Assembly: GCA_036389155.1 (NCBI GenBank)
Contig: DASVQN010000056.1
Location: forward strand, 62,001 to 126,000
Length of the DNA stretch: 64,000 bases
Source: CADCVT01 sp036389155
GTDB taxonomy: Bacteria > Actinomycetota > Thermoleophilia > Solirubrobacterales > Solirubrobacteraceae
Direction of reading: 5' to 3'
A model generated the notes under the pieces. It was given only the letters and a program-made list of their open reading frames with translations, was not told the DNA's origin and did no database searches. The position numbers and the translations under genes are program-made. Numbering within the stretch: the first letter of the stretch is position 1; each line of letters starts with the position of its first letter. Shown piece by piece: positions 39,748 to 48,952 of this stretch.

Positions 39748-40422
39748 ATGCCCGTCTTCGAGTGCTCGCGCTGCAACGAACTGACGTACTCGTCCTCCAA
39801 GACGAACGCGGCGCCGTGCCCCGACTGCGGCTCCGAGCGCAAGCGGCTCGTGTATGACGCGGCGTCGTTCGCCGAGGCGAAGGTCGTCCCGCGGGCCACG
39901 AACTTCGGGGATCACGCGATCGCCGTCTTCGACGACTTCGAGCAGGTGGCCGCGATCGCCACCCAGTTCGTCGACCAGGCCAACCTCGCCGGCGGGCTGG
40001 TGATGGCCGCGGTGCCCCAGGGCCTCGAGGACCTCATGCTCGAGCGCATGCACCCCGACGACGTCGTCGGCATCTTCTGGGAGCCCCCGAGCGACACCTA
40101 CGGCCCCACCTTCGCGCCGCGCCAGGCGATCGACCGCTTCATCGACATCGCGGAGTCCGAGGACCGGCCGATCTTCGTCCTCGGCTGCGCCGACGAGCCG
40201 ATCCAGGGCTTCACCTCGAAGGAGGGCTGGGTCGAGTACGAGCGGATGGCGCACGAGGTCGCCGTCCAGTACGGGCTCACGGTCATGTGCCTCTACGACA
40301 CCCGCCTCCACGACGCCGAGATGCTCCGCGCCGGCCTCTCCACCCACGGCCTGCGGGCGGACCCCGACGACGGCGAGCTGCGCCGCAACGAGGCCTTCGA
40401 CTACGAGCCGCCGGCCGCGTAG
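39748..40422 (+). CDS. Zinc-ribbon plus MEDS-like sensor domain protein
   Basis: The 224-residue protein starts with a FmdB-like zinc ribbon (C6/C9 in FECSRCNE and C24/C27 in PCPDCGSE). It continues with a MEDS-type (DcmR sensory) domain: GDHAIAVFDDFEQVAAIATQ, NLAGGLVMAAVPQGLEDLML, and EVAVQYGLTVMCLYDTRLHD. MEDS domains are predicted hydrocarbon-derivative or redox sensors related to KaiC-like folds. No HTH is visible, so it probably signals through partners. Its 3' end overlaps the convergent gene at 40401 by 22 bases. The first gene of the core chromosome right of the tRNA. Confidence 0.75.
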   Translation: MPVFECSRCNELTYSSSKTNAAPCPDCGSERKRLVYDAASFAEAKVVPRATNFGDHAIAVFDDFEQVAAIATQFVDQANLAGGLVMAAVPQGLEDLMLERMHPDDVVGIFWEPPSDTYGPTFAPRQAIDRFIDIAESEDRPIFVLGCADEPIQGFTSKEGWVEYERMAHEVAVQYGLTVMCLYDTRLHDAEMLRAGLSTHGLRADPDDGELRRNEAFDYEPPAA

Positions 40423-40772
40423 TCGCCGGCGCCGTCCTCGCCGAGCCCGGGCTCCAGCACCTCCCGCACGTACGACTCGCAGACGGCGTCGTCCTGCAGC
40501 AGCATCCAGATCTCCTCGCGGGGCTCGGGATCCTGCTTGCGCAGCACGTGCTCGACGAAGCTCTCCCGCAGCTCCCGCGGCTGGCGCAGCATCCACGCCT
40601 GCTGACGGGCCTCCTCGTCCTCGCGCCCGAAGACCTCGTCCGCGAACGAGCGCCGCACGGGCCGCGGCTGGCGCAGCATCCACCGCGCCTCGGGATCGGG
40701 CGCCAGCGGCGCCGCCGCACGGGCGACGGCGTCGGGCGCGACGAGGATCTGGCGTTCGGCGGCGGAGGGCAT
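40401..40772 (-). CDS. Three-repeat protein with 29-residue WMLRQPR units
   Basis: The 123-residue product contains three units spaced exactly 29 residues apart: WMLRQPRPVRRSFADEV at W31, WMLRQPRELRESFVEHVL at W60 and WMLLQDDAVCESYVREVL at W89. Each is followed by an acidic linker. I do not recognise the family. The repeats look like amphipathic helical motifs, perhaps a repeated docking site. ATG 40772 (MPSAAERQ) is chosen because repeats start soon after; the upstream extension is Arg-rich noise. It is divergent from the PHP gene at 40802 and overlaps the end of the zinc-ribbon gene. Confidence 0.68.
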   Translation of the reverse strand: MPSAAERQILVAPDAVARAAAPLAPDPEARWMLRQPRPVRRSFADEVFGREDEEARQQAWMLRQPRELRESFVEHVLRKQDPEPREEIWMLLQDDAVCESYVREVLEPGLGEDGAGDYAAGGS

Positions 40773-40801
40773 CGGCGGCGCAACACGGTAGAACGCTGCC
40801 G

Positions 40802-41686
40802 GTGACGAACCCCACGTTCGACCTCCAGTCGCACTCGATCCACTCCGACGGCGCACTTCCCGCACGCGAGGTGGTCCAGCGAGCGGCCCAGGCCGGCGTG
40901 GAGCTGCTGGCCCTGAGCGACCACGACACCGTGGACGGCGTCGACGAGGCGCTCGCGACCGCGGCAGGCATCGGCGGCATCGAGGTCGTCCCCGCCGTCG
41001 AGATCTCGAGCGTGCAGGCCGAGTACGAGGACCTCCACATCCTCGGCTACCGCATCGACCACCACGACGAGCACCTGCAGGAGCAGCTGAAGCTCTACCG
41101 CGGCGACCGCGAGGCACGGGCGGGCCGCATGCAGCACGCGCTGGAGGAGCTCGGCTGGCAGATCGACGAGAGCGTCCTCCAGCAACGGGCACGGGCGGGC
41201 AAGCCGATCGGCCGGCCCCACCTGTCGCAGGCCGCGTTCAACCACCCCGCGAACCGAGACCGCATCGAGGAGGAGGGGTTCGAGACCTTCTCCGACCTCC
41301 TCGTCGCCTACCTCATCCCGGGAGCACCGGCCTACCGCGCCCGCACGTTCCCCACGGTCCAGGAGGCGATCGACCTCATCCACGCGGCGGGCGGGGTCGC
41401 GATCTGGGCCCACCCGTTCTGGGACATCAAGGCGGACCCGGCGGTGCTCGACACCGTCGACCGCTTCACGGAGATGGGGATCGACGGCGTGGAGGTGTTC
41501 TACGTCGCGCACACGAAGGAGCAGACCCTCCTCCTGGCCGACCACTGCGAGCGCAGCGGCCTCCTCATGACGGGGTCAGCCGACTTCCACGGCCCGGAGC
41601 ACTCCCACTTCAGCGCGTTCCGCGCCTTCGACCTGCACGGCAGGACGCCGAGGCTCGGCCCGATTCAGAGCGCCGCCAGCCGGTAG
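40802..41686 (+). CDS. PHP-domain phosphoesterase
   Basis: The 294-residue protein has the four PHP metal motifs: QSHSIHSDG near the N-terminus, LSDHDTVDG at about 38-46, IWAHPFWD around 200 and SADFHGPEH around 259. This matches stand-alone PHP nucleases/phosphatases (YciV/RNase AM-like and nucleoside 3',5'-bisphosphate phosphatases). These use a trinuclear metal site to hydrolyse phosphoesters such as 3',5'-bisphosphates or 5' RNA ends. Start is GTG 40802. It is convergent with holB and overlaps its end by 22 bases. Exact substrate unknown. Confidence 0.88.
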   Translation: MTNPTFDLQSHSIHSDGALPAREVVQRAAQAGVELLALSDHDTVDGVDEALATAAGIGGIEVVPAVEISSVQAEYEDLHILGYRIDHHDEHLQEQLKLYRGDREARAGRMQHALEELGWQIDESVLQQRARAGKPIGRPHLSQAAFNHPANRDRIEEEGFETFSDLLVAYLIPGAPAYRARTFPTVQEAIDLIHAAGGVAIWAHPFWDIKADPAVLDTVDRFTEMGIDGVEVFYVAHTKEQTLLLADHCERSGLLMTGSADFHGPEHSHFSAFRAFDLHGRTPRLGPIQSAASR

Positions 41687-42747
41687 GCGAGCTGCTCGAG
41701 CGCCAGCTCCTCGCTGACGTTCAGGTCCAGCCGCCGCCGCGTCTCCTCGACGTGCTCCTGGCCCAGCACGAAGTCGCGCGCCGCGACGTCGGCCCGCAGC
41801 TCCTCGAGCCGGTCGCTGTTGTGCACCAGGTCCTCGGCGCCGGCGGCCACGCAGGCCAGGTCCCGCAGCCACAGCCCCACGAGCTCGAGGCCGTGGTCGA
41901 GCGCCTCCTGCGTCGCGCGCCGCTGCGCGCGCTTCAGCCGCTCGGCCCCCTCGCGCTCGACCCGCTTGCGCTCCTTCTTCGGGACGAGCTCGACCTCCTC
42001 GGCGGTGCGCGCCTCGACCTCGCCGCCGGCGCGCGAGCCGAGCTCCCGCGCGCGCTGCAGCAGCGGCGCGGCGACCAGCGACCCGGACAGCGCGCCGCGC
42101 GCAAAGCCCTCCGCCCCCGCACGCAGCGCCGGCCCGTCGCCGAGCGCCAGGGTCACCGCGCGGTGCAGGTCGCCCAGCGCCAGCCGCGCGCACGCGTCCG
42201 CCTGCGCGGGCGCGACCCCCTGCCGCTCGAGCTGCGCGCGCAGAGCGGCGACCGAAGGCGCGTCGAACCGCACCCGCTGACAGCGCGACGCGATCGTCGG
42301 CAGCATCTTCCCGGGCCGCTCCGTCAGCAGCAGCAGGTGCGCGTAGGGCGGCGGCTCCTCCAGCGTCTTGAGCATCCGGTTCGCCGCCTGGTCGTTGAGC
42401 GTGTCGGCCTGCTCGATGACGAAGACGCGGCGCCGCGCCTCGAACGGCGTGTGGGAGGAGGCGCTGACCACCGCGTCGCTCACGTCGCCGACGAGCAGCC
42501 CGGCCGAGCTGGTCGGGGCGACCCACGTCAGGTCGGGGTGCGCTCCGCTGACCGCGCGGGCCGAGGCGTTCGCCGGATCCGGCGCTCCCTCGGACAGCAG
42601 CGCCGCGGCGAAGGCCCGCGCGACGTCCTCCTTCCCGCTGCCGGCCGGCCCCTCGAACAGGTACGCGTGCGAGGGCGAGCCGTCGGGCGGCAGCGCGCCG
42701 CCGAGGACGGCGCGCGCGTGGGGGTGGTTCTCCGTCCCGGCGAGCAA
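41665..42747 (-). CDS. holB: DNA polymerase III delta' subunit
   Basis: This 360-residue clamp-loader subunit has SHAYLFEGPAGSGKEDVARA (P-loop), RRRVFVIEQADTLNDQAANR followed by MLKTLEEPPPYAHLLLLTE (Walker B region and sensor) and TIASRCQRVRF (SRC motif), the classic delta'/gamma pattern. The C-terminal domain is an actinobacterial-type helical region. The start appears to be TTG at 42747. It is divergent from tmk with only 19 bases between, the usual tmk-holB neighbourhood although here in opposite orientation. It acts in loading the beta clamp at the replication fork. Confidence 0.9.
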   Translation of the reverse strand: MLAGTENHPHARAVLGGALPPDGSPSHAYLFEGPAGSGKEDVARAFAAALLSEGAPDPANASARAVSGAHPDLTWVAPTSSAGLLVGDVSDAVVSASSHTPFEARRRVFVIEQADTLNDQAANRMLKTLEEPPPYAHLLLLTERPGKMLPTIASRCQRVRFDAPSVAALRAQLERQGVAPAQADACARLALGDLHRAVTLALGDGPALRAGAEGFARGALSGSLVAAPLLQRARELGSRAGGEVEARTAEEVELVPKKERKRVEREGAERLKRAQRRATQEALDHGLELVGLWLRDLACVAAGAEDLVHNSDRLEELRADVAARDFVLGQEHVEETRRRLDLNVSEELALEQLAYRLAAL

Positions 42748-42766
42748 ACCGCTTTGATCCTAGGCC

Positions 42767-43339
42767 GTGCTCATCACCATCGAGGGCCTCGACGGGGCCG
42801 GCAAGACGACCCTCGCCCGCGCGTTGGGGGAGAAACTGGACGCGACGGTCCTGAGGGAGCCGGGCGGGGTCGAGCTCTCCGAGCGGATCCGCGCGCTCGT
42901 GACGGACCCGGAGCTGCGCGTCGATCCCGACGCCGAGGCCCTCCTCTACGCGGCGGCGCGCGCGCAGCTGGTGGCCGAGCGCATCCGGCCGCTCGTGCAC
43001 AGCGGCGCCACGCTGATCCTCGACCGCTTCACCGACTCCTCCCTCGCCTACCAGGGCGCCGCGCGGGGGCTGGGCATCGAGCGGGTCCGGGCGATGAACG
43101 ACTTCGGCATCTCGCCCGACGTGACGTTCCTCCTGCGCCTCACGCCGGACGAGGCGAAGGCGCGGCGCAGCGGCGAGCCCGACCGGCTGGAGCGCGAGCC
43201 GGACGAGTTCTTCGCCGCGATCGCCGCCGCGTACGACGAGCTCGCGGCGGCCGAGCCGGGGCGATTCCGCGTCCTCGACGCGACGCTCCCGCCCGACCAG
43301 GTGCTGACGGCCGCCCTCGACGCCCTCCCCGAAACCTAG
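42767..43339 (+). CDS. tmk: Thymidylate kinase
   Basis: The 190-residue enzyme starts with GTG and reads LITIEGLDGAGKTTLARALG (P-loop), then VLREPGGVELSERIRALVTD, the substrate motif ILDRFTDSSLAYQGAARGLG, and SPDVTFLLRLTPDEAKARR (lid region). It phosphorylates dTMP to dTDP. Length and motifs match the bacterial family. It is divergent from holB and just upstream of a large coiled-coil gene on the same strand. Confidence 0.94.
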   Translation: MLITIEGLDGAGKTTLARALGEKLDATVLREPGGVELSERIRALVTDPELRVDPDAEALLYAAARAQLVAERIRPLVHSGATLILDRFTDSSLAYQGAARGLGIERVRAMNDFGISPDVTFLLRLTPDEAKARRSGEPDRLEREPDEFFAAIAAAYDELAAAEPGRFRVLDATLPPDQVLTAALDALPET

Positions 43340-43352
43340 ACTCCGACCTCGG

Positions 43353-46034
43353 ATGCCCGAGTTCGAGGTCGAGCGGTTCGAGCGGGTCTCGGCCACTGCG
43401 CAGGTCACGCTGCTGCGACTCTCGGGTCGCTGGCGGTCCGAGCAGCGCGAGCGGCTGAGCCCGCCGATGCTCGTCGTCGACGACGGGAGGAGGACGCACA
43501 GGCTCTCCGCGCTTCCCGGCCCGGAGGACGCGGCACCGCTGGCGGGACCCGACGGACCGGAGTGGCGCGCGGCGTTCAGCGCGCCGGCCGAGCTCGTCGC
43601 GCAGCCGCGCACCGTCTATGCGCTGGACGCCGGCGGCGGGCGGATCGTCGACCTGCCGGCCCCGGAGGTCCGCCGCAAGACGGACGCCCCCGCCCCGCCG
43701 CCCGCCGACGCCGCCCGCACGACCGACCGCCGCGCGCGCCAGCACGCGCGCGAGCTCGAGCAGCTCACGCGGGCGCTCTCCGACACCCAGCAGCAGCTGC
43801 GCGCCACGCGGCTGGAGCTCGACCGCACGCGCACCGAGGGCCGCGACCGCCTGCGCGACGCCGTCGAGGGCCAGCGGACGGCGGAGGCCCGGCTGCGCGA
43901 GGCGACGCGCGCGCTGGAGCGCGCCGACCGCATCGCGCGCGAGCGCGACGAGGCGGTGGTCTCCGCGCGCGGGGCGCAGGACCGCCTGCAGCGCGCGCAC
44001 GCACGTGCGGAGAAGCTCGAGGAGGCGCTGCGCGAGGCGCGGGGGGAGCTGGACGACGCGCGCGCCGCGGCCGATCGCGTCGCCGAGCTGGAGGCGCAGC
44101 TGGCGGGCGCGAACGAGCGGGCGGAGGCGGCCGAGCGCGCGGCGACCGAGGCGGAGCAGCTGCGGGCGCGGGCCGAGCAGGCCGAGGCCGCGCGGCGCCA
44201 GGCCGAGCAGGCCGCCCACACCGCCGAGACCGAGCTGCGCGAGCTGCGGGTCGCGCACGCGCAGGCGCGCGAGCAGGCCCGCGCGGCGCGGGAGGTCGCC
44301 GACAAGGCCGGGGCCGGGGCCGACCTGCGCCTGGACCTCGCCCGCGCGCAGGAGGCCGAGGCGGAGCTGCGGACGCAGGTCCGCGACCTCAGCGCGCGCG
44401 CCGCCCGGCTCGACGCGGTGGCCGCCGAGGCCCAGCAGCGCGCCGAGGCGCTCGAGCAGCGCACGCAGGAGGCCCGCGCGCGCTCGCGCGAGCAGGAGGA
44501 GCGGATGGCGGCGCTCGAGCGCCACGCCACCGAGGCCGACCGCCGTGCCGCCGCCGCCGAGCGCGCGCTGGAGTCGGGCCACGGCGACGAGGCGGTCCTG
44601 CACGAGCTGGAGGCGCTCCGCGGCCAGCTGCAGGCCGAGGCGGCGGAGGCCGAGGAGCTGCGCGCCCAGCTGCGGGACGCCCGCACGACCGCCGAGCGCG
44701 CCGACGCCCTGGAGGGCGAGCTCACCTCGGCGGTCCAGGCGGCGGACGAGGCGCACCAGCTGCGCGAGCAGATCGAGGCGCTGACCGGTCGCCGCGTGGA
44801 GGCCGAGGAGCGCGCGAGGCGGCTGGCCGACGAGCTGATCGCGGCGCAGCAGGCGGGGCGCGACCTCGAGCAGGTCCGCGCCGAGCTCGCGGCGGTGACG
44901 GACGAGCGGCTCGCGCTGCTCAGCGAGCGCGACGCGCTCGCCGGTGAGCTGGAGAGCGCGCGCGCCACGCTGCAGGAGCTGAGCACGCGTGCGGAGGAGC
45001 TGGCCTCGCGCGTGCAGGAGGGCGATGCGCGCACGACGGAGCTCGAGGAGCGGCTCGCGCACGCCGGCGCGACGGACTCCGAGCACGAGCGGGCGTTCGC
45101 CACGCTGCGGACCGAGCGCGACGAGGCCGTGTCCGCGGTCGGCACGCTCGAGGAGGAGCTCGCGCGCGTGCAGCGCGAGCTCGACGAGGCGCGCGGCGAG
45201 CTGGCGACGCGCACGCGCGAGCGCGACGCCGACCGCGAGCAGCTCGTCGAGCGCGGTCGCGACCTCGAGCTCGCGCGCAGCGAGCTCGCGGACCGTCTGC
45301 AGGACCTCGAGGCGGCGGGGATCGAGCGCGAGGAGCGCGAGCGCGAGCTCGCGACCGCGCGCGAGGCGCTCTTCGAGCGCGAGCAGGCGCTCGCGGACCT
45401 GCGCGGCCAGCGGGCCGAGGACGTGCGCGCGCTCGAGCAGCAGAGCGCGGAGCTGCGGCAGGCGCTGGAGGAGCGCGAGGTCTCGCTCGGCCACCTGCGC
45501 GCGTCGATCGAGCAGCGCGAGGCCGAGCTCGCGTCCGCGACCGAGCGCGCCGAGACGCTCGAGCGCCGGCTGGAGGAGGCGCTGGCCGAGCGCGCGGAGA
45601 TGGAGGGGCGCGCGGCCGCGGAGGCCGCCGCGCGCGCGTCGCTGGAGGAGCGCCTGGAGGCGCTGGCCGCGGGCGAGGCCGCCGAGGCGCGGGCCGCCGC
45701 GCGCGCCGCCGAGGTCGAGGCGGAGGAGGCCGCGGCCGAGGAGGCCGAGCGCCTTGCCGCCGAGCGCGCGGCGGAGCGCGAGGCCGCAGCGCGGGCCCGC
45801 GAGGAGGCCGCGCGGACCGCCGAGCTGGAGCTGCCCGCACGGGCGCTGGAGGAGCGCCGCCGGCGCGCGGCGGCGGCGCGCGTCACCGCGATCCCGCGCG
45901 AGCGGCCGGCGCGGCGCCGCGCGGAGTCGCGCCTGCTGCCGTCCGAGCGGCTCGTCGGCGTCGTCCTGCTCCTCATCGGGCTGACGTCGGTCGTGCTGCT
46001 GCTCGTCGGCCTCGCCAACGCGCTGTCGGACTAA
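43353..46034 (+). CDS. Large coiled-coil protein with C-terminal membrane anchor
   Basis: This 893-residue protein has a roughly 100-residue beta-rich N-domain (FEVERFERVSATAQVTLLRL), a proline-rich linker at about 108-120, then a nearly uninterrupted coiled coil to about 830 rich in Ala, Glu and Arg. A basic stretch (IPRERPARRRAESRLLPSER) and one transmembrane helix (VGVVLLLIGLTSVVLLLVGL) follow at the very end. It is a tail-anchored protein with the coil in the cytoplasm. The opposite strand has long spurious frames due to codon bias. Possible roles are envelope organisation, polar growth or septum-related scaffolding. No named family recognised. Confidence 0.75.
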   Translation: MPEFEVERFERVSATAQVTLLRLSGRWRSEQRERLSPPMLVVDDGRRTHRLSALPGPEDAAPLAGPDGPEWRAAFSAPAELVAQPRTVYALDAGGGRIVDLPAPEVRRKTDAPAPPPADAARTTDRRARQHARELEQLTRALSDTQQQLRATRLELDRTRTEGRDRLRDAVEGQRTAEARLREATRALERADRIARERDEAVVSARGAQDRLQRAHARAEKLEEALREARGELDDARAAADRVAELEAQLAGANERAEAAERAATEAEQLRARAEQAEAARRQAEQAAHTAETELRELRVAHAQAREQARAAREVADKAGAGADLRLDLARAQEAEAELRTQVRDLSARAARLDAVAAEAQQRAEALEQRTQEARARSREQEERMAALERHATEADRRAAAAERALESGHGDEAVLHELEALRGQLQAEAAEAEELRAQLRDARTTAERADALEGELTSAVQAADEAHQLREQIEALTGRRVEAEERARRLADELIAAQQAGRDLEQVRAELAAVTDERLALLSERDALAGELESARATLQELSTRAEELASRVQEGDARTTELEERLAHAGATDSEHERAFATLRTERDEAVSAVGTLEEELARVQRELDEARGELATRTRERDADREQLVERGRDLELARSELADRLQDLEAAGIEREERERELATAREALFEREQALADLRGQRAEDVRALEQQSAELRQALEEREVSLGHLRASIEQREAELASATERAETLERRLEEALAERAEMEGRAAAEAAARASLEERLEALAAGEAAEARAAARAAEVEAEEAAAEEAERLAAERAAEREAAARAREEAARTAELELPARALEERRRRAAAARVTAIPRERPARRRAESRLLPSERLVGVVLLLIGLTSVVLLLVGLANALSD

Positions 46035-48067
46035 GGCGCCAGAGGGGTCCCGACCGCCCCCGCCGAGCCCTCGGGCGGCGCGGCGACGCCCTGCGCCCGG
46101 CGGACGAACGCGATCACACGCGGGTTCGCCGGGTCCAGCTCGAGCAGGCGCAGCGCCGCCCGTCGCGCGCCCTCGCGGTCCGCGAGCCCGAGCGCCAGGC
46201 GCGCGAGCCGCGTCCACGCCTCCGTCGACCACGGCTCGCGCTCGACCGCGTCGAGCAGGTCGCGCCGCGCCTCGAGCGTGCGGCCGCGGGCCTCGGCGAT
46301 CGACGCGGCGGCGAGCAGCGGGCGCACGGCGAGCGGGTCCAGCCGCGCCGCCAGCCCGGCGTCGGCGGCGCCGTCCTCCAGCCGCTCCGGCGTGCGCGCC
46401 TCGACGGCGCGCAGCGCGGCGTCCGTCCTCCCCGACGACCACGCAGGCAGCACGGCGGACGCGAGGGCGGCGGCGAGGAGCAGGCTGGCGGCGCCGAAGG
46501 CGAGCCACCGGCCGACGCCGGGCTCCGCCTCCATCCTGCGCTCCCGCGGCCGCGCGGCGAGCACGCCGGCGAAGAGGAACAGCGGCACGGTGACGCCCGG
46601 GATGTCCCAGTCCCAGTCCGACAGCGAGTGGACGAGCCACGCCGCGCACGCCGCGATCAGCGCGACGGCCAGGTCGCGCTCGCGGCCGGCCGGCATCGCG
46701 CGCACGCGCGCGATCCCTCCCGCCAGCAGCAGCCCGATCCCGCCGAGCGCGAGGAGGAGACCGACCGCGCCGGTCTCGGCCATGAGCTGGAGCGGCAGGC
46801 TGTGCGGCTGCTGGACGTCGGTCGGGCTCGCGCGGTACAGCCGCCGGCTGACGGGGAACGAGCCGGCGCCCCAGCCGTGCACCGGGTGGTCCGCCCAGGC
46901 GCCGAACGCCTCGCGCCACCACGCCCAGCGGTTGGCCGACGTCGTCGTGAGGAGGCGGCCCGGCTCGTACGTCTCGTCGCGCTGGACGCGCGTGAAGTCG
47001 TCGACCGCCTCCTGCAGCGAGCCGCGCAGCCCGCGGTCGGAGCTCGCCAGCAGCGTGATGCCGCCGGCCGCGAGCGCGACGGCGACCGCGGCCAGGGCGA
47101 ACCACGCCTGCTGTGACCGCGTGCGGCTCCAGCGGCCGCGCGCCTCCAGGCGCATCAGCGCGATCCCGGCGGCGATCAGCGCCGCGGCCCCCGCCAGGAG
47201 CAGCGCGCCGAGGATCAGGCCCGCGTCAATCCGCTCGCCGAGCGCCGCGCCGTTGTCGGTCAGGGCGTCGTCGGTCCAGCCCAGGACCAGCGCGGGCGTC
47301 GCGGCGACGGCGGCGAGCGCGAAGGCGAGCAGGCCGCGCAGGCGCGCTCCTCCGGCGCTCGTCAGGACGACGAGCACGACGACGAGCGCGAGCAGCCCCC
47401 CGCGCGAGTAGGTGAGGCCGAGGCAGGCGAGCAGGAGCATCAGCGCGATCAGCCCGCCGCAGCGCGCGATCGAGCTGCGGGTGCGCTCGGTCGCGACGCG
47501 GATGGCGATCGGCGCGCCGAGGACGCACACGAGCCCGAGCGCGTTCCAGTAGTCCAGCGGCGCGCGCAGGCGCGCGATCCCGTGTGCGTCGTGGATGACG
47601 CCCGGCACGACCTTCCCGGCGAGGGCGTACACCGCGACGGCGAGGGCGACGGCCAGCCAGCCCATCGCGACGCGCTCGATCGCGCGCGGGACGGTGGAGG
47701 CGGCGAGCAGCGCCGTCGCGGCGACGAGGGCGTAGGCGAGGGCGCGGTTGACCTCCTCCCAGCTGCGGTCCGGCGTCACGCTCCACGCGAGCGAGAGCGC
47801 GACCCATCCGACGTAGAGCGCGAGCAGCGTGATCCCGGCGACGGCGAGCGGGTCCGCGGCACCGCGGAGCCTGCGCGCGCCCAGCCACCCGGCGGCGGCG
47901 AGCAGCGCGGCGAGCGTGACGGTCACCTGCAGCCACGCGGCCTGCGGCTGGCCGACCGCCCCCTCGGCGAACGCCGCGTACCCGGCCGCGACGAGCAGGG
48001 CGACGAGCAGCGCGGCGCCGGCTGTGGGGCGCGCCGGGGCGACGCGCGTCGTCAGGGGAGCGGGCAT
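46031..48067 (-). CDS. O-antigen ligase/polymerase-family (Wzy_C) membrane protein with TPR-like tail
   Basis: The 678-residue protein has about 12 transmembrane helices. A large periplasmic loop (RDETYEPGRLLTTTSANRWA followed by WWREAFGAWADHPVHGWGAG) matches the Wzy_C signature of O-antigen ligases and polymerases. A cytoplasmic or external C-terminal region with TPR-like helices follows (DALRAVEARTPERLEDGAAD, ALGLADREGARRAALRLLEL). It probably polymerises or ligates a surface polysaccharide. It converges with the coiled-coil gene, overlapping by four bases. Specific sugar unknown. Confidence 0.82.
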   Translation of the reverse strand: MPAPLTTRVAPARPTAGAALLVALLVAAGYAAFAEGAVGQPQAAWLQVTVTLAALLAAAGWLGARRLRGAADPLAVAGITLLALYVGWVALSLAWSVTPDRSWEEVNRALAYALVAATALLAASTVPRAIERVAMGWLAVALAVAVYALAGKVVPGVIHDAHGIARLRAPLDYWNALGLVCVLGAPIAIRVATERTRSSIARCGGLIALMLLLACLGLTYSRGGLLALVVVLVVLTSAGGARLRGLLAFALAAVAATPALVLGWTDDALTDNGAALGERIDAGLILGALLLAGAAALIAAGIALMRLEARGRWSRTRSQQAWFALAAVAVALAAGGITLLASSDRGLRGSLQEAVDDFTRVQRDETYEPGRLLTTTSANRWAWWREAFGAWADHPVHGWGAGSFPVSRRLYRASPTDVQQPHSLPLQLMAETGAVGLLLALGGIGLLLAGGIARVRAMPAGRERDLAVALIAACAAWLVHSLSDWDWDIPGVTVPLFLFAGVLAARPRERRMEAEPGVGRWLAFGAASLLLAAALASAVLPAWSSGRTDAALRAVEARTPERLEDGAADAGLAARLDPLAVRPLLAAASIAEARGRTLEARRDLLDAVEREPWSTEAWTRLARLALGLADREGARRAALRLLELDPANPRVIAFVRRAQGVAAPPEGSAGAVGTPLAP

Positions 48068-48101
48068 CGCGGAGCGGGCGCGATGCTAGCTTGGCCCGCC
48101 G

Positions 48102-48761
48102 ATGCTCCCGCGTCTCGCCCTGCTGTGCGCGCTGCTCTTCGCCGTCGTCCCGGCCACCGCGAGTGCGGACCCCTTCGACGACGTCTTCGCCGACTACCAG
48201 AAGGACGGGAAGATCGACCCGTGCGCGCACAGCCCCGAGGAGCTGCAGCAGGCCAAGGGCGACATCCCGAACGACATCGACCAGTACGCGCCCGACTTCC
48301 CCGCGGCGCTCGACGCGGCGATGGAGGATCGGGCGAGCGGGAAGTGCGGCGGCGGCGGCGACGGCAGCGGAGGCGCGGCGGCGCCGGGCACGACGACGCC
48401 CGGGGGGACGACCGCGGCGCCCGCGCCCGCCCCGGGCGCGACGACGCCGAACGCGGCCGGCCAGACGCCGGGCCCGCCCGGGACCGCGCAGCCGACGCCG
48501 CAGGCGGCCGACGGCGCGATCGCCAACGCGGCCGCGCGCGACGACTCGGACTCCGACTTCCCCGCGCCGCTCGTGGCGCTCCTCGTCGCGGGCGGACTGC
48601 TCGCGCTCAGCCTCCTCGTCTGGGGCCTCTTCCGCTTCTTCGCGTGGGAGCCCGCGTGGCTGCCGCGCGCGCGCCACTCGGTGGCCGAGGCGGGGTGGCG
48701 GACCAGCGGCGCGTGGGCCGACTTCACCGACTGGCTGCGCACCCGGCGCCCGGCCCGCTGA
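48102..48761 (+). CDS. Secreted/membrane-anchored low-complexity protein
   Basis: The 219-residue protein has a signal peptide (MLPRLALLCALLFAVVPATA), then SADPFDDVFADYQKDGKIDP with a Cys at CAHSPEELQQ. A low-complexity Gly/Ala/Pro/Thr linker follows (about 85-150), then a transmembrane helix (APLVALLVAGGLLALSLLVW) and a charged cytoplasmic tail. The N-terminal part is a small extracellular domain tethered by the flexible linker. It lies divergent from the O-antigen ligase gene. Unknown function; likely surface-exposed. Confidence 0.68.
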   Translation: MLPRLALLCALLFAVVPATASADPFDDVFADYQKDGKIDPCAHSPEELQQAKGDIPNDIDQYAPDFPAALDAAMEDRASGKCGGGGDGSGGAAAPGTTTPGGTTAAPAPAPGATTPNAAGQTPGPPGTAQPTPQAADGAIANAAARDDSDSDFPAPLVALLVAGGLLALSLLVWGLFRFFAWEPAWLPRARHSVAEAGWRTSGAWADFTDWLRTRRPAR

Positions 48762-48952
48762 ACGTCGTCTTGCAGCGGGCCTGAAGGCCTGCGCGCAGTA
48801 GAATTCATCGGTGACAGCGGGGTCTTTCCGCCCCTCCTTCTCCGGGGGTGCCTGAAGGGCGTTGGTCCGTCCGACACACGCGGCACCATCGCCAACCCGC
48901 TCGTTTACAGGCACACGCGTCACACCCCGGTGGCGCAAGGAGGAGAGTCCCC

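Noticed and set aside
43140..47105. Long minus-strand reading frame of 1,321 codons opposite the coiled-coil gene
   Set aside because: It is Arg/Gly-rich, has no domain or ribosome site and overlaps real genes on both strands; it is a by-product of GC-rich codon bias.
48762..48952. Cobalamin riboswitch or NrdR box in front of nrdJ
   Set aside because: I looked for the B12-box and the paired conserved loops and for an NrdR-type A/T-rich box; none is recognisable in this leader.
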